A DNA stretch of 64,000 nucleotides. It comes from Hymenobacter tibetensis. Its GTDB lineage: Bacteria > Bacteroidota > Bacteroidia > Cytophagales > Hymenobacteraceae. Position 1 is the stretch's first letter, and each line of letters begins with the position of its first letter. A program made the position numbers and the translations under genes. The stretch lies in assembly GCF_022827545.1 (NCBI RefSeq), contig NZ_CP094669.1:2756001-2820000 (forward strand), in the 5' to 3' direction. Below are positions 16,530 through 26,600 of this stretch, piece by piece. The notes below the pieces were generated by a model. That model did not search any database. It was not told where the DNA came from and saw only the letters and a program-made list of their open reading frames with translations.

Positions 16530-17984
16530 TTACCAGATGTAGGTTCCGACGGCCCCGCTGCCTAGTTGGCTGGTGACCACCTTACCCCGGTAGCGGATAT
16601 CGAAAGTCTGGACACTGGGGCCGGTGTTGAGGACGACAAGCACCTTCTTGCCCTCCGGATTCTTGAACGCCACGTTGGACAGGTTGGCGGGCAGCGTCGT
16701 GCCAATACGAACCGAGCCAGGGCGTACAAACTTGGCGGCGTGCGCCACGGTATAATAAGCGGTGTTGCGGGTTACGGCGTTGCCAACGATGGTCACGGCT
16801 CCGAGGCACGTGCTACAGCCTCCGGGCGTGTGCGGCCCATAGTTCTGATCGGCGGCCAGGTTCCACTCCAGCACATTGCGGCTCCAGTTGCGTGTCGCCC
16901 CGATGATGAGGTTGTTGACGTGCCAGTTCAGGTCGTCGGCAAAGTTGCCGGGGCCTCCCACCCATTGCTCGGTGAAGTACACGTTCTTGTCGGGGAAGGC
17001 ATTGTGCACCGTGCTCATGCCCGAGATGTTGCCGGCGTAGAGGTGGAAGGCCGAACCATCCACATATTGACTGGCCTTCGGGTCTTGCAGCACGGTCATG
17101 GGATAATCGGTACGGTCGAGGTTATGGTCGTAAACGATGATCTTGGTGGTGATACCCGCCGCTCGGAAGGCAGGTCCCACATGGTTGCCAATGAAGGTGG
17201 CCTGCTCGGTGGCCGTCATCACCATGCTCGGGTTGTTGTCGGGGTTCAGAGGCTCATTTTGCAGCGTCACGGCATCCACCCGAATGCCTTCGGCCTGCAT
17301 GGCTTGCAGGTATTTCACCAAATACTGGGCGTATACCGCGTAGTACTCCGGCTTGAGCGAGCCGCCCTTGGAGTTATTGTTGGTTTTCATCCAGTTGGGC
17401 GCCGTCCAGGGGGAGCCCAGGATCTTGATGGTTGGGTTAATAGCCAGAATCTCCTTGAGCACCGGAATCAGGTTGACCTTGTCCGGGGCCAAACTGAACT
17501 GTGCCAGCGTGGGGTCGGGCTGGGCAGCATCATCGTAAGTGAACACGGTGGCATCCAGATCGGAAGCTCCAATGCTGACGCGCAGGTAGCTGGTGCCGAT
17601 GTTGTTGTCGGTGGTGGCAAACAGCTCGGTCAGCAGGGCGGCCCGCGTGGGCGCACTCATTTGGTTGAGCAATTGGGCGCTGCCCCCGGTAAGCGTGTAG
17701 CCGAAGCCGTCGATGGTTTGGAACGTTTGGGTGGTGTCCACGTCAATCGTGGGGTTTTGCCCGACCGGGTCCTTGAAGTTCAAGCTCAGCGTACTCTTGT
17801 AAAAGAGGGTGCTTTTGTCGGCAGTTGTTAGCCACAGCGCCACCTGCGACGGGCCGGTAACCACAGGCGGTACCACTACGGGTGGCGTCGGGTCCGGCGA
17901 GTCGTTGCTGCCGCAACTAGCCGCTAGCCCTAGCAGCAGCGCACCAGCGGCACCGCGAAAAAATGGCAATGATATAGGCATCAT
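16530..17984 (-). CDS. GH30-family glycoside hydrolase lipoprotein (2)
   Basis: A 484-residue lipoprotein. The start at 17984 (or 17981) places a signal with lipobox Cys in LLLGLAASCGS. The longer frame to 18077 only adds a leader. Catalytic Glu residues lie in VTLQNEPLNPDNNPSM and in YFTEQWVGG. It has the GH30 FQTIDGFGYTLTGGSAQLL opening and C-terminal KFVRPGSVRI motif. It is closely related to the third GH30 at 20502-21929, consistent with a local duplication, with the GH5 gene between them. Probably a surface or periplasmic beta-1,6-glucanase, with substrate inferred from family and locus. Confidence 0.9.
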   Translation of the reverse strand: MMPISLPFFRGAAGALLLGLAASCGSNDSPDPTPPVVVPPVVTGPSQVALWLTTADKSTLFYKSTLSLNFKDPVGQNPTIDVDTTQTFQTIDGFGYTLTGGSAQLLNQMSAPTRAALLTELFATTDNNIGTSYLRVSIGASDLDATVFTYDDAAQPDPTLAQFSLAPDKVNLIPVLKEILAINPTIKILGSPWTAPNWMKTNNNSKGGSLKPEYYAVYAQYLVKYLQAMQAEGIRVDAVTLQNEPLNPDNNPSMVMTATEQATFIGNHVGPAFRAAGITTKIIVYDHNLDRTDYPMTVLQDPKASQYVDGSAFHLYAGNISGMSTVHNAFPDKNVYFTEQWVGGPGNFADDLNWHVNNLIIGATRNWSRNVLEWNLAADQNYGPHTPGGCSTCLGAVTIVGNAVTRNTAYYTVAHAAKFVRPGSVRIGTTLPANLSNVAFKNPEGKKVLVVLNTGPSVQTFDIRYRGKVVTSQLGSGAVGTYIW

Positions 17985-18139
17985 GGGGGAAGAATAGCGA
18001 GTGAAGAAGCGGATGCGGCCAGTAAGCGCAACCATAGGGTGGAAAGCTCTATGTATTAGGTGCTTGCGCCGGGGCAAGGGCTAGTGGAGCTGTGTCGTGT
18101 GACGTGGGTGTACAGTTGTATTCGATAAGCTAGCAGCAT

Positions 18140-18170
18140 AGCCTGCCCCGGCCAGGCGCAGGGGCAGGCT
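18140..18170. terminator. stem-loop between GH5 and GH30 (2)
   Basis: Perfect 10-bp stem AGCCTGCCCC (18140-18149) / GGGGCAGGCT (18161-18170) with an 11-nt loop, just after the GH5 stop. No U tract follows on the minus strand, so it may stabilise or process mRNA rather than terminate it. Confidence 0.55.
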
Positions 18171-18179
18171 GGTTCAACA

Positions 18180-20303
18180 TCAATGCGCCACTATCACCCG
18201 GCGCACCAACTGGCCGTCGGGGGTATCCACTTGCAGCAGGTACGTCCCGGCAGATACTGCCGCTACGGGCACCGTCACGGCGTTTTCGCCCACTGATACA
18301 GCGCGTTCGAGCTGGGGTACCACCACCCGGCCCGTCAGGTCGAGCAAGCGCAAGTGCAGGCGCTGGCTAGCTGGTGCGTTATAGCGGAAGTGCAAGTCGG
18401 AGCTGGTGACGGTGGGGTACACTTGCAGGCGGGCGTCAGTGGCAGCGCTGGTGGTAGCCAGGGCAACCCGGGCCGCGCCTTGGTCACTGAACCACCATCT
18501 TTGGTTGTCGCCGCCGCCGTAGGTCCACTGCTGAATAGCTGCGCCATCGGCCGTGGAGTTGTTTTGCACGTCGAGGGCCTTGCCACTGTACTTGTTCACA
18601 ATGCGGTAGGTGCCGTCGCCGTTGGCCAGAATTTGCCAGTACTGGTTGTCGGCACTCACCCAGTCCCACTGATGAATCAGGGCGCCATCGGCGGTGGAAG
18701 GGCCGGCAATGTCCAAGGACTTGTTGCTGTTCACGTTCACGATGCGCACGTAAGGGCTGCCGGCATCCACGAGCTTCCATTTCTGGTTGGCCGCACTCAC
18801 CCAGCCCCACTGCTGCACCCGGCCGCCATTAGCCGTAGAATTCGCCGATACTTCGAGGGCCTTGCCGCCGTTTTTCGAGCTGATTTCGTAGATGCGGCCA
18901 ATCTGCGGGCCGCTGGTTGTGCCACCGCCAGTGCCGTTGTAGTTGCCGCCACCAGGATAATTGACGATGCCGTTCTGGTTGGGCGACACGGCCGCCACGG
19001 TGGTATTGGGCACGCAATTGGCAAACCGGATATTGATGAGCGCCTGATTTAGGCCGGCCGGACCATCCACCACGTAGGGCGGGTTGATGTGCATAAAGGC
19101 CGGGTTGCTGCGGTCCTCGAAGCGCTTGTAGGTCCAGTGGCACCAGCCGATACCCACCGAGTTGAGGTTTTTGGCGGCATCACGCATCCAGGTGTCGGTG
19201 TTCTCGCCAGTTTCCCCAATCCAGATGGGCACGTTGTGAGTGGTGCGGAAGTTGCGCAGGTCGCCGATGAAGCGGATAGTGTTCGGGCTGCCGCCGGTGG
19301 AGTTCACGTCGTTGTCCATCTCGTAGCCGCCGCCGCTGTAGCGGTGCGAGTTGTACACCAAGTTCGAGCGGTTGGAGAAGGTAAACGGCTCCATGTAGTT
19401 GTAGTCGTTGCCCCAGCCGTTGCCTTCCAACAGAATCAGGTGATTGTCGCCGTTGCCCCGGATGGTGGTAATCAAGCGCTGATACACATCATGAATCTTC
19501 TGGTTGTTGGGGTAGTTGTTTGGCTCGTTGATTAAGTCGTACATGGCTACCCGGGCGTCGTTCTTGTAGCGGTTCGACACAAACGCCCACAGCCGGTTGA
19601 GCACGTCTTGGTTGATGGAGCGGTTCCACAGGTCGTTGGGCACGATTTGGTCGGCAATGTTGGCGTCGGTGCCTTGCGAGCCGGGCACGGCGTGCATATC
19701 CAGCACCACATACATATTGTTGGCCTGTGCCCACGCCAGCGTGTTGTCAATCATGCGCAGCGCCTCCATATTGTTGGGGTCAGTGAAGAGCTGATTGGCG
19801 TTGTACCAGTTGGTGAGCTGGCTCACGTAGGAGTCGTAGGAAACAGTGCCGCGCATCACGCTGCTGCGCACCGCCCGCTGGGCCGGCGTCAGAAACAGCT
19901 CGTAGTGCAGCGGCAGACGCACACAGTTGAAGCCTTTCGAGGCGATGTAGTCGATGTCGGGCTTGGTAATGAAGTTGTTGCGGTAATTCTGGTAGAAGGT
20001 TTCCACGGCGGCGTCGCTCATCCCGGCATTGTAGAGCGTCTTTTTCACCATCCCCTGGGTTTTCTTGTTGTTGATGCCTTCCCAGTTGTACTTCATCATG
20101 TAGCCTTCCTGCACGGCCCAGTTGCCCAGGTTCATGCCATTGAGGATAACCTCCTGGTTGCTGGCATTGACGATTCGGGGACCATCGGTCCGCAGAAAGC
20201 TTTGGGCCGTAGCGTGTTCGTTGATGCTTAAGCCCGCTAGCAACAGCGGCAGGCAGCGCACGGCGCGGGGCACCCAGGTGCCCCAGAAAGTACTGGTGTT
20301 CAT
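18180..20303 (-). CDS. GH5 hydrolase with ricin-type lectin and T9SS sorting domain
   Basis: A 707-residue secreted enzyme. I start it at the ATG at 20303, where the signal peptide begins. The GH5 domain spans about residues 30-440: NGMNLGNW, CVRLPLHYE, VVLDMHAVPGSQ, acid/base Glu in DLINEPNN, nucleophile in IWIGETGE, then CHWTYKRFE. The early NLGNW motif recalls exo-beta-1,3-glucanase-type GH5 members. A beta-trefoil CBM13/ricin module with three QxW-type repeats (NQKWKL, NQYWQI, NQRWWF) follows. The last 80 residues form a T9SS type A sorting domain. It sits between two GH30 genes, consistent with beta-glucan breakdown at the cell surface. Confidence 0.9.
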   Translation of the reverse strand: MNTSTFWGTWVPRAVRCLPLLLAGLSINEHATAQSFLRTDGPRIVNASNQEVILNGMNLGNWAVQEGYMMKYNWEGINNKKTQGMVKKTLYNAGMSDAAVETFYQNYRNNFITKPDIDYIASKGFNCVRLPLHYELFLTPAQRAVRSSVMRGTVSYDSYVSQLTNWYNANQLFTDPNNMEALRMIDNTLAWAQANNMYVVLDMHAVPGSQGTDANIADQIVPNDLWNRSINQDVLNRLWAFVSNRYKNDARVAMYDLINEPNNYPNNQKIHDVYQRLITTIRGNGDNHLILLEGNGWGNDYNYMEPFTFSNRSNLVYNSHRYSGGGYEMDNDVNSTGGSPNTIRFIGDLRNFRTTHNVPIWIGETGENTDTWMRDAAKNLNSVGIGWCHWTYKRFEDRSNPAFMHINPPYVVDGPAGLNQALINIRFANCVPNTTVAAVSPNQNGIVNYPGGGNYNGTGGGTTSGPQIGRIYEISSKNGGKALEVSANSTANGGRVQQWGWVSAANQKWKLVDAGSPYVRIVNVNSNKSLDIAGPSTADGALIHQWDWVSADNQYWQILANGDGTYRIVNKYSGKALDVQNNSTADGAAIQQWTYGGGDNQRWWFSDQGAARVALATTSAATDARLQVYPTVTSSDLHFRYNAPASQRLHLRLLDLTGRVVVPQLERAVSVGENAVTVPVAAVSAGTYLLQVDTPDGQLVRRVIVAH

Positions 20304-20394
20304 GATGGTGGGTTTTGGTGGTGGAAAAGAAACAAACAGGCCAGGGAAGGCCGGAAAGTCGCAGGAGCGGTGTGTATGCAGGACCAAGTCCTAG

Positions 20395-20427
20395 CTCTTT
20401 CCTGCCGTTGGGACGAGCAGGAAAGAG
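20395..20427. terminator. stem-loop between GH30 (3) and GH5
   Basis: Perfect 11-bp stem CTCTTTCCTGC (20395-20405) / GCAGGAAAGAG (20417-20427), 11-nt loop, in the gap between two PUL enzymes. No U tract on the minus strand. Possibly a partial terminator or processing site. Confidence 0.55.
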
Positions 20428-20501
20428 GTATTCAGAGCGGCGGTAATCAGTTAGCGCAAGGCACTAGGTAAATAGGAGGCGAGGTAGCTAGCCGTGAGCC
20501 G

Positions 20502-21929
20502 CTACCACACGTAGGTGCCAGCCGAGCCGGCATTGAGGGTAGTGTTCAGTGTTTTGCCTTGGTGGCGCAAGCTGAAGGTTTGAGGTTCTTTAGCGTTGTT
20601 CTGCACAATCACCACGCGTTGGCCGCTCGGCGTTTTGAACGCTACATTAGGCAGCGTCTCGGAAGTGGTGGACGCTATGCGAACCGAGCCGGGCCGCACA
20701 AACTTGCTGGCGTGGGCAATGATGTAGTAGGCATCTTCGCGCGTCACGGTGTTGCCGTCGAGCGTGAGGGCGCCGCGGCACTCGGTGCAGCCGCCGGGCG
20801 TGTGCGGGTTTTGCTGCGGGTCGGCGGCCAGGTTCCATTCCAGCACGGTGCGGGCCCAGTTGCGGGTGGCGCCAATGATAAGGGTGCGCACGTGCCAGGG
20901 CATGTTTTCTTCGAACTTGCTCTTGGAGCCCACCCATTGCTCAGTGAAGTACAGATTTTTGTCGGGGTGGGCGTCGTGCACCTTGCTTAGGGCGTCGATG
21001 GAGCCGGCGTAGAGGTGGAACGCGGAGCCGTCCACGTACTTCTTGGCTTCCGGGTCGTTGAGAATGGTGATAGGGTAGTCGGGGCGGTCGGCGTTGTGGT
21101 CGTACACGATGATTTTCGTGTCGAGCTTTTCGGCCTTGAGGGTTGGACCAAGATGCTTCTTCACGAACTCGGCCTGCTGCTCGGCCAGCATCAGCAGGCT
21201 TGGGTTGTTGCCGGGGTGCAGAGGCTCGTTCTGCACCGTAATGGCATCAATGCGAATGCCTTCGGCCTTCATGCCCTGGATGTATTTGGCGAAGTAGCGG
21301 GCGTAGGCGTCGTAAAATTCGGGCTTGAGCGAGCCACCCTTGGAGTTGTTGTTGGTTTTCATCCAGGTTGGCGGCGACCAAGGCGACCCCAGGATTTTGA
21401 TGGTCGGGTTGATAACCAGGATTTCCTTGAGCACCGGAATCAGGTGCGTTTGGTCGGGGGCGAGGCTGAACTTGGCTAGTGTCGGGTCGGTCTGGCCCTC
21501 CGGCATATCATCGTAGCTGAACACCTTGGCATCGAGATCGGAAGCGCCAATGCTGAGCCGCAGGTAGCTGACCCCGATGTTGGTGCCGTCGGTAGCAAAC
21601 AACTCCCGCAGGATGGCGGCTCGCGCCTCCGGCGTCATGGCGTGCAACAGCTCGGCGCTGCCGCCGGTCAGGCAGTAGCCAAAGCCATCAATCGGTTGAA
21701 ACTTCTGTTTCTCATCAATTTCAATGACGGTGCTCGTAGCAGCACTTGTGCCCCAGGTAAGCGTTGGCTGGGCCTGAAACAGCACCGATTTGTCGGGATT
21801 GGTAAGCCAGAAAGCCGCCGTGCCTTTCGCGGGAGCAGCGCCCGTCTGAGGAGGGCGCTGGCAGCCAGCACCTAAGCCTACGCTAAGCAGTAGCGCCAAT
21901 GACAGCGTGGATTTGGAAAACGAAAACAT
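20502..21929 (-). CDS. GH30-family glycoside hydrolase lipoprotein (3)
   Basis: A 475-residue lipoprotein, started at the ATG at 21929 so that the signal ends at the lipobox Cys in VGLGAGCQRPP. GH30 landmarks: FQPIDGFGYCLTGGSAELL, acid/base Glu in ITVQNEPLHPGNNPSL, nucleophile in YFTEQWVGS, and KFVRPGSVRI near the C-terminus. Long stretches match GH30 (2), including the IGASDLDAKVFSYDD region. It is the first enzyme gene after SusD, separated from it by a hairpin. Likely a beta-1,6-glucanase or related beta-glucosidase acting on captured polysaccharide. Confidence 0.9.
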   Translation of the reverse strand: MFSFSKSTLSLALLLSVGLGAGCQRPPQTGAAPAKGTAAFWLTNPDKSVLFQAQPTLTWGTSAATSTVIEIDEKQKFQPIDGFGYCLTGGSAELLHAMTPEARAAILRELFATDGTNIGVSYLRLSIGASDLDAKVFSYDDMPEGQTDPTLAKFSLAPDQTHLIPVLKEILVINPTIKILGSPWSPPTWMKTNNNSKGGSLKPEFYDAYARYFAKYIQGMKAEGIRIDAITVQNEPLHPGNNPSLLMLAEQQAEFVKKHLGPTLKAEKLDTKIIVYDHNADRPDYPITILNDPEAKKYVDGSAFHLYAGSIDALSKVHDAHPDKNLYFTEQWVGSKSKFEENMPWHVRTLIIGATRNWARTVLEWNLAADPQQNPHTPGGCTECRGALTLDGNTVTREDAYYIIAHASKFVRPGSVRIASTTSETLPNVAFKTPSGQRVVIVQNNAKEPQTFSLRHQGKTLNTTLNAGSAGTYVW

Positions 21930-22088
21930 GCAGAACAAGTGGAAGGAAAATGAAAAACCGAAGCCAAGCGCAAGCCTCCGGCAAAAGAGTCCAGGGCAGT
22001 TACTTTCTGGACTGGCGCTACTACCCGCTCCGAGGCTGGGTGCCAAGGCCCGGGCACTGCTGGCTTGCGCGTACAAGAACCGCAAAAG

Positions 22089-22119
22089 TCAGCCCAGCAG
22101 CACGGTACCACTGGGCTGA
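22089..22119 (-). terminator. stem-loop after susD in the PUL
   Basis: Stem TCAGCCCAG (22089-22097) / CTGGGCTGA (22111-22119). Read on the minus strand the hairpin is followed by CTTTTGCGG, a weak U tract. It may be an attenuating terminator that lowers enzyme expression relative to SusCD. Confidence 0.55.
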
Positions 22120-22126
22120 GTTCTTG

Positions 22127-23608
22127 CTAGTAGCCAGGGTTCTGCTGGAGCTGCGCGTTGTTGTTGATTTCGCCTTGCGGCAAGGGGAATAACAAGTAGT
22201 TCACATCGGCACGATTTAGTTGCCGCTGAATCAGGTCTAAGGCCGTAACAGTGTGGGCACCGGGCTCGGCCTGGTTGTGGCGCGCGTAACGCAGCAAGTC
22301 GTACCACCGCTCGCCCTCAAAGGCCAGTTCCAGGCGGCGCTGCCGGTCGATTTCGTCGCGCATAGCTTTCTTGCTGGCGTATTGCGCCGAAGCGGAAGTG
22401 AGGGCCTCAAGGCCGGCGCGGGTGCGCACCAGGTTCAATTTAGCCAGCACATCTGCTGACGGGCCACCTTGCTCGTTGGCTGCCTCCGCGTACATCAGCA
22501 GCACATCGGCGTAGCGTAGAATGTAGGTGTTGTCGGGGCTGTTGAATGAGTTGGGGGCGCCGGGCCACTTGTACACGAAGGGGCCGTTGTCGTTGGCATT
22601 GCTGTTGGTGCTAAGCACAAAGCTGGCGTAGTCGCGGCCGGCGTTGGTGCGGCCCACAAGGGTCCAGCGCTTGTCGGCGTTGGGTTTTCTGGTGCCGGTA
22701 GCCGTGAACGACGACGTGTCGGCGTATTGCAGCAACTCGGCCGTAGGAATGTTGAATTTCGGGAACGAGAACGTAGCAGGAGGGGAGGGCAGCAGCAAAT
22801 CGGGCAGGATGTTGTTGCCGTCGGTGTTGCCTTGGTTCTGCACTTCCAGAATGGTTTCAGACGCCTTATTTTCGGCCGGATACAAGCCTTTGAAATTGGC
22901 CAGCAACGAATACGTCCCGGCGCTAATTACCTTATTGGCGGCGGCGACGGCCGGTCCCCACTGGCGCTGGGTAAGGAGCACCTTGGCCAGCAAGGCATTC
23001 ACGGCTCCTTTGGTGATGCGGTTCGGGTTGGTAGCCGGCACCAGTGCATCGGCTTCCGTTAAGTCGGCTCCAATGCGGGCGTACACCGTTTCTGCTGCCG
23101 TGCGCGGCAGGGCAATAACCGACTGCTCGCCGGATTCGGTGGGTTCCAGGCGCAGGGGCACGTCGCCGTAGAGGCGCACTAGGTTGTAGTAGTGCAGGGC
23201 GCGCAGGAAATAGGCTTCGCCCAAAATCTGATTTTTGCGCTCGGCAGCCATCGACACGTTGGGTACGTACTTGAGCACCGCATTGGCCCGGTTAATGCCC
23301 ACGTATGAATCGCGCCAGATATTGGTCACCTGGCTGGTGGTGGGGGTCCAGTTGATGCGGTCCAGGGTCGTGACGTCGCCGTTGGTGCTGCTGCAGTTAT
23401 CGGAGGGCATTTCCCCTACCGCAATCAAATCCTGGCTGTAGAGGCCGGTGGCTTGGAGGGCGTCGTAGGCGGCCGTGATGGCGGCCTCGGCGTCGTCGGC
23501 GTTCTGGAAGAAGTTTTCGGGCGCAATGGTGGGGAGCGGCTCTTTGTCGAGCACATCGCAGCTGCCCAACAAGGTCAGTGCGAAAACGGGAATAAGTATC
23601 TTTTTCAT
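22127..23608 (-). CDS. SusD/RagB-family surface lipoprotein
   Basis: A 493-residue glycan-binding lipoprotein. The lipobox Cys is in LLGSCDVLDKEP. SusD helices follow: AEAAITAAYDALQ, LGEAYFLRALHYYNLVRLYGDVPL, and the C-terminal RRLELAFEGERWYDLLRYARH. It ends in NPGY. It starts 24 nt after the SusC stop and pairs with that receptor as its lid. By the company of GH30 and GH5 enzymes it probably binds beta-glucan oligosaccharides. The ligand is inferred. Confidence 0.94.
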   Translation of the reverse strand: MKKILIPVFALTLLGSCDVLDKEPLPTIAPENFFQNADDAEAAITAAYDALQATGLYSQDLIAVGEMPSDNCSSTNGDVTTLDRINWTPTTSQVTNIWRDSYVGINRANAVLKYVPNVSMAAERKNQILGEAYFLRALHYYNLVRLYGDVPLRLEPTESGEQSVIALPRTAAETVYARIGADLTEADALVPATNPNRITKGAVNALLAKVLLTQRQWGPAVAAANKVISAGTYSLLANFKGLYPAENKASETILEVQNQGNTDGNNILPDLLLPSPPATFSFPKFNIPTAELLQYADTSSFTATGTRKPNADKRWTLVGRTNAGRDYASFVLSTNSNANDNGPFVYKWPGAPNSFNSPDNTYILRYADVLLMYAEAANEQGGPSADVLAKLNLVRTRAGLEALTSASAQYASKKAMRDEIDRQRRLELAFEGERWYDLLRYARHNQAEPGAHTVTALDLIQRQLNRADVNYLLFPLPQGEINNNAQLQQNPGY

Positions 23609-23632
23609 GGGAAAAGGCGAAGAGAACTGGGC

Positions 23633-26600
23633 TTAGAAAGAGGCGTTCAAGCCAACAGTGTAGGTGCGGGATTGCGGATACACGCCGAAGTCGCGGCCGA
23701 TGCTGGTCGAGGAGAACGGGTCGGCGCTTACCTCGGGGTCGTAACCCGAATAGTCGGTCCAGGTAATCAGGTTCTGGCCGCTGACGTACACGCGCAAGCT
23801 GCTGATGCGGGCTTTGCTGATGATGCTGGCCGGTAGAGTGTAGCCGAGCGTCAGGTTTTTCAGGCGGACGTAGCTGCCATCTTCAATCCAGCGCGAGGAA
23901 AGGCGCCCGTTGTTGTTGGGGTCGTTGAATACCGCCCGCGGAATGTCGGTATCGGTGTTGGTCGGTGTCCAGCGGTTCAGCACGGTCGTCAGCTGGTTGA
24001 CTGGGCCGGTCAACGATTCCAGGGCCTGCCGGTTGGCGTTGTAGATATCGTTGCCGAAGCTGCCCTGGAAGAACACGCTTAGGTCCAGTCCTTTGAAGCT
24101 AAACGTGTTGGTGACGCCCCCTTGCGCCTTGGGGTTGGGGTTGCCGATGATGGTCCGGTCGTTGTTGTTGATGGTGCCATCCCCGTTCACGTCCACGAAC
24201 CGGATGTCGCCGGGCTTGGGGCTGCCCGGTTGCGTAGGCGCCGCGCTAATCTCGTCAGCCGACTGGAAGATGCCCTGCACCTGATGGCCGTAGAACACCC
24301 CGAGTGGCTGGCCTACCTGGGTGATGCTCCGGTTATCGTTGATAATCGTGCGGCTCACCTGCTGGTTCTGGTCGTTGGTCAGGGTGCCCAAATCCAGCAC
24401 CTTGTTGCGGTTGAACGACACGTTCAGGTTGGTATTCCACGAAAAGCCACCGTTTTGGCTTTGTACGTTGGTGGTGCTGAGGGCAAACTCCAGGCCCTTG
24501 TTTTCCACCGAACCTACGTTCTGAATGATATCAAGGGTGCCAGCGCCCGTGCTCGGCGCCAGGGGCACCACCAGCAGCAAGTCCTCGGAACGCTTGCGGT
24601 AGGCGTCCACTGTGAAGGTGAGGCGGTCATTGAACATGCCCAGGTCTAAGCCCAGGTCATATTGATACGACGTTTCCCACTTCAGGGCCTGGTTGCCGAT
24701 CCGCTCGGGCCGAATGCCACCCTGAACGGTGCCGGCACTACCCGCGTAGTTGGAGCCCACGCTGTACGAGCTGAAACGCTGGTAGGTGTAGGGCAGCTCC
24801 TGGTTGCCGTTGCCGCCGAAACTGCCGCGCAGCTTCAGCTCCGATACTTGTCCGTTCTGCGGGAAGAAGCTTTCCTTGGAAATGCGCCAGCCCAGGGCCA
24901 CGGCCGGGAAGTAGCCATAGGCGTCTTCGAAGCGGCTGGTGCCGTCCCGGCGCAAGCTAAGGGTGGCCAGGTAACGCTCATCGAAGCTGTAGATAGCCCG
25001 GGCAAAGAGGCTGGTCAGGCCCCATTCCTCTTCGTAGCTGCTTGTGCCCAGGCGCTCAGTGCCCGCCGACAGGTAGGGAACGGCATTCGAGGCATAGCCG
25101 CGCACCGAGGCGTTGGAAGCAAAGCGGTTGGACTCCTGAATGGACTGGCCGGCCAGCAGTTGGAGATTGTGCTTTTCGCCCAGCGTGGGGTTGTAGCTAA
25201 CCGTGTTTTCCCAGAGCCAGATGGCTTGTTGGGTGGTGCCGGTGCGGCCGCTGCCCCGGGTGGAGGCGTCGGCCCGCGACGTGCCGGGGTAGTTGCGGGT
25301 AATGAACTCGTTTTCCAGCTGGGTGCGGAAGTCCAGGCCCAGCGACGAGCGGAACTTCAGGTTTTTCAGGATGTCGTACTCGCCGTACAGGTTGCCGATA
25401 GCCTGGTAGGTTAGGGCTTTGTTGTTGGATTCGAGTAGGTTACCAACCGGGTTATCGGAGAGGGAAAACGGGTTGAGGCCATACACGCCGTTGGCGTCGC
25501 GCACGGGCACAGTCGGAATCTGAGCCAGCGTCCCGAGCACGGTGCCGGAGTTGCCGAGCCCCAATTCACTGCGGACGCTGCCGTTGGTGTTGGTGCGGCT
25601 CAGGTTCAGGTTGGTGCCTACCCGGAATTTGTCGCCGGCCTGCTGATCGAAGTTCAGCTTGAAGTTGAACCGGTCGAAGCCCGAGTTTTCAATGATGCCG
25701 TCCTGCTTGAAATAGCCGCCGCCCACGTAATAATGGGTTTTGTCGGTGCCGCCGCTCACGTTGAGCTGGTAGTTCTGAATGGCTGCCGTGCGGTACACTT
25801 CATCTTGCCAGTCGGTGTCGTAAGGCGGCAAGTTGTTCAGGTCGCGGAAGGCCGGTGCAGCGCCCCCGTTCACCTGCGACTCGTTGTAGTAATCGGCAAA
25901 CTGCTGCGTGTTCAGTACGTCCAGCTTTTTGCGCAGCTGCTGCACGCCATAGTAGGCGTTGAAGCCAACCTGCGCCTTGCCCGAACGGCCCCGCTTGGTG
26001 GTAATAACCACCACGCCGTTGGACGCCCGCACGCCATAAATAGCCGCCGCGGCCCCATCCTTGAGCACGTCAATCGACTCGATATCAGCAGGGTTGATGG
26101 AGTTCAATGGGTTGGGCTTCTGGTTGCCCACGCTCAGTTCCCGGTCGTAGGTTGGTAGCACCGGCACGCCGTCAATCACATACAGCGGCGAGTTGTTGCC
26201 GGTGATGGAGCTGTTGCCGCGAATCCGGACGTTGATGCCCGCGCCGGGCGCGCCGGTAGGGGCCGTTACCTGCACACCGGGCGCCTGGCCCTGCAACGCT
26301 TGGTCGAAGCCGGCCACTTTCTGCCGCTCAATCTGCTCGGCACCCACCGACGATACGGCCGTGGTTAGCTCTTGGCGCGCCAAAGTGCCGTAGCCTACCA
26401 CTACCACCTCATCCAGGGCCTGGGTATCCTCGGCCAAGGTCACGCTGCTGACTTGGGTGGTCTGGCCATCGGTTACCGCTACCGGTACGCGGGAGGTAAC
26501 AAAGCCCACCGACGACACAATCATGGTATAGGAGCCGGCGGGTACGTTCGGGATGGTGTAGGCTCCGGTGGCATCCGTTGCGCTACCCAGGGTGGTGCCT

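Noticed and set aside
15260-17831. Long plus-strand open frames (438 and 421 codons) opposite the GH30 genes
   Set aside because: They are mirror frames of high-GC coding sequence, valine/glycine/histidine-rich with no domain, while the minus strand encodes intact GH30 enzymes.
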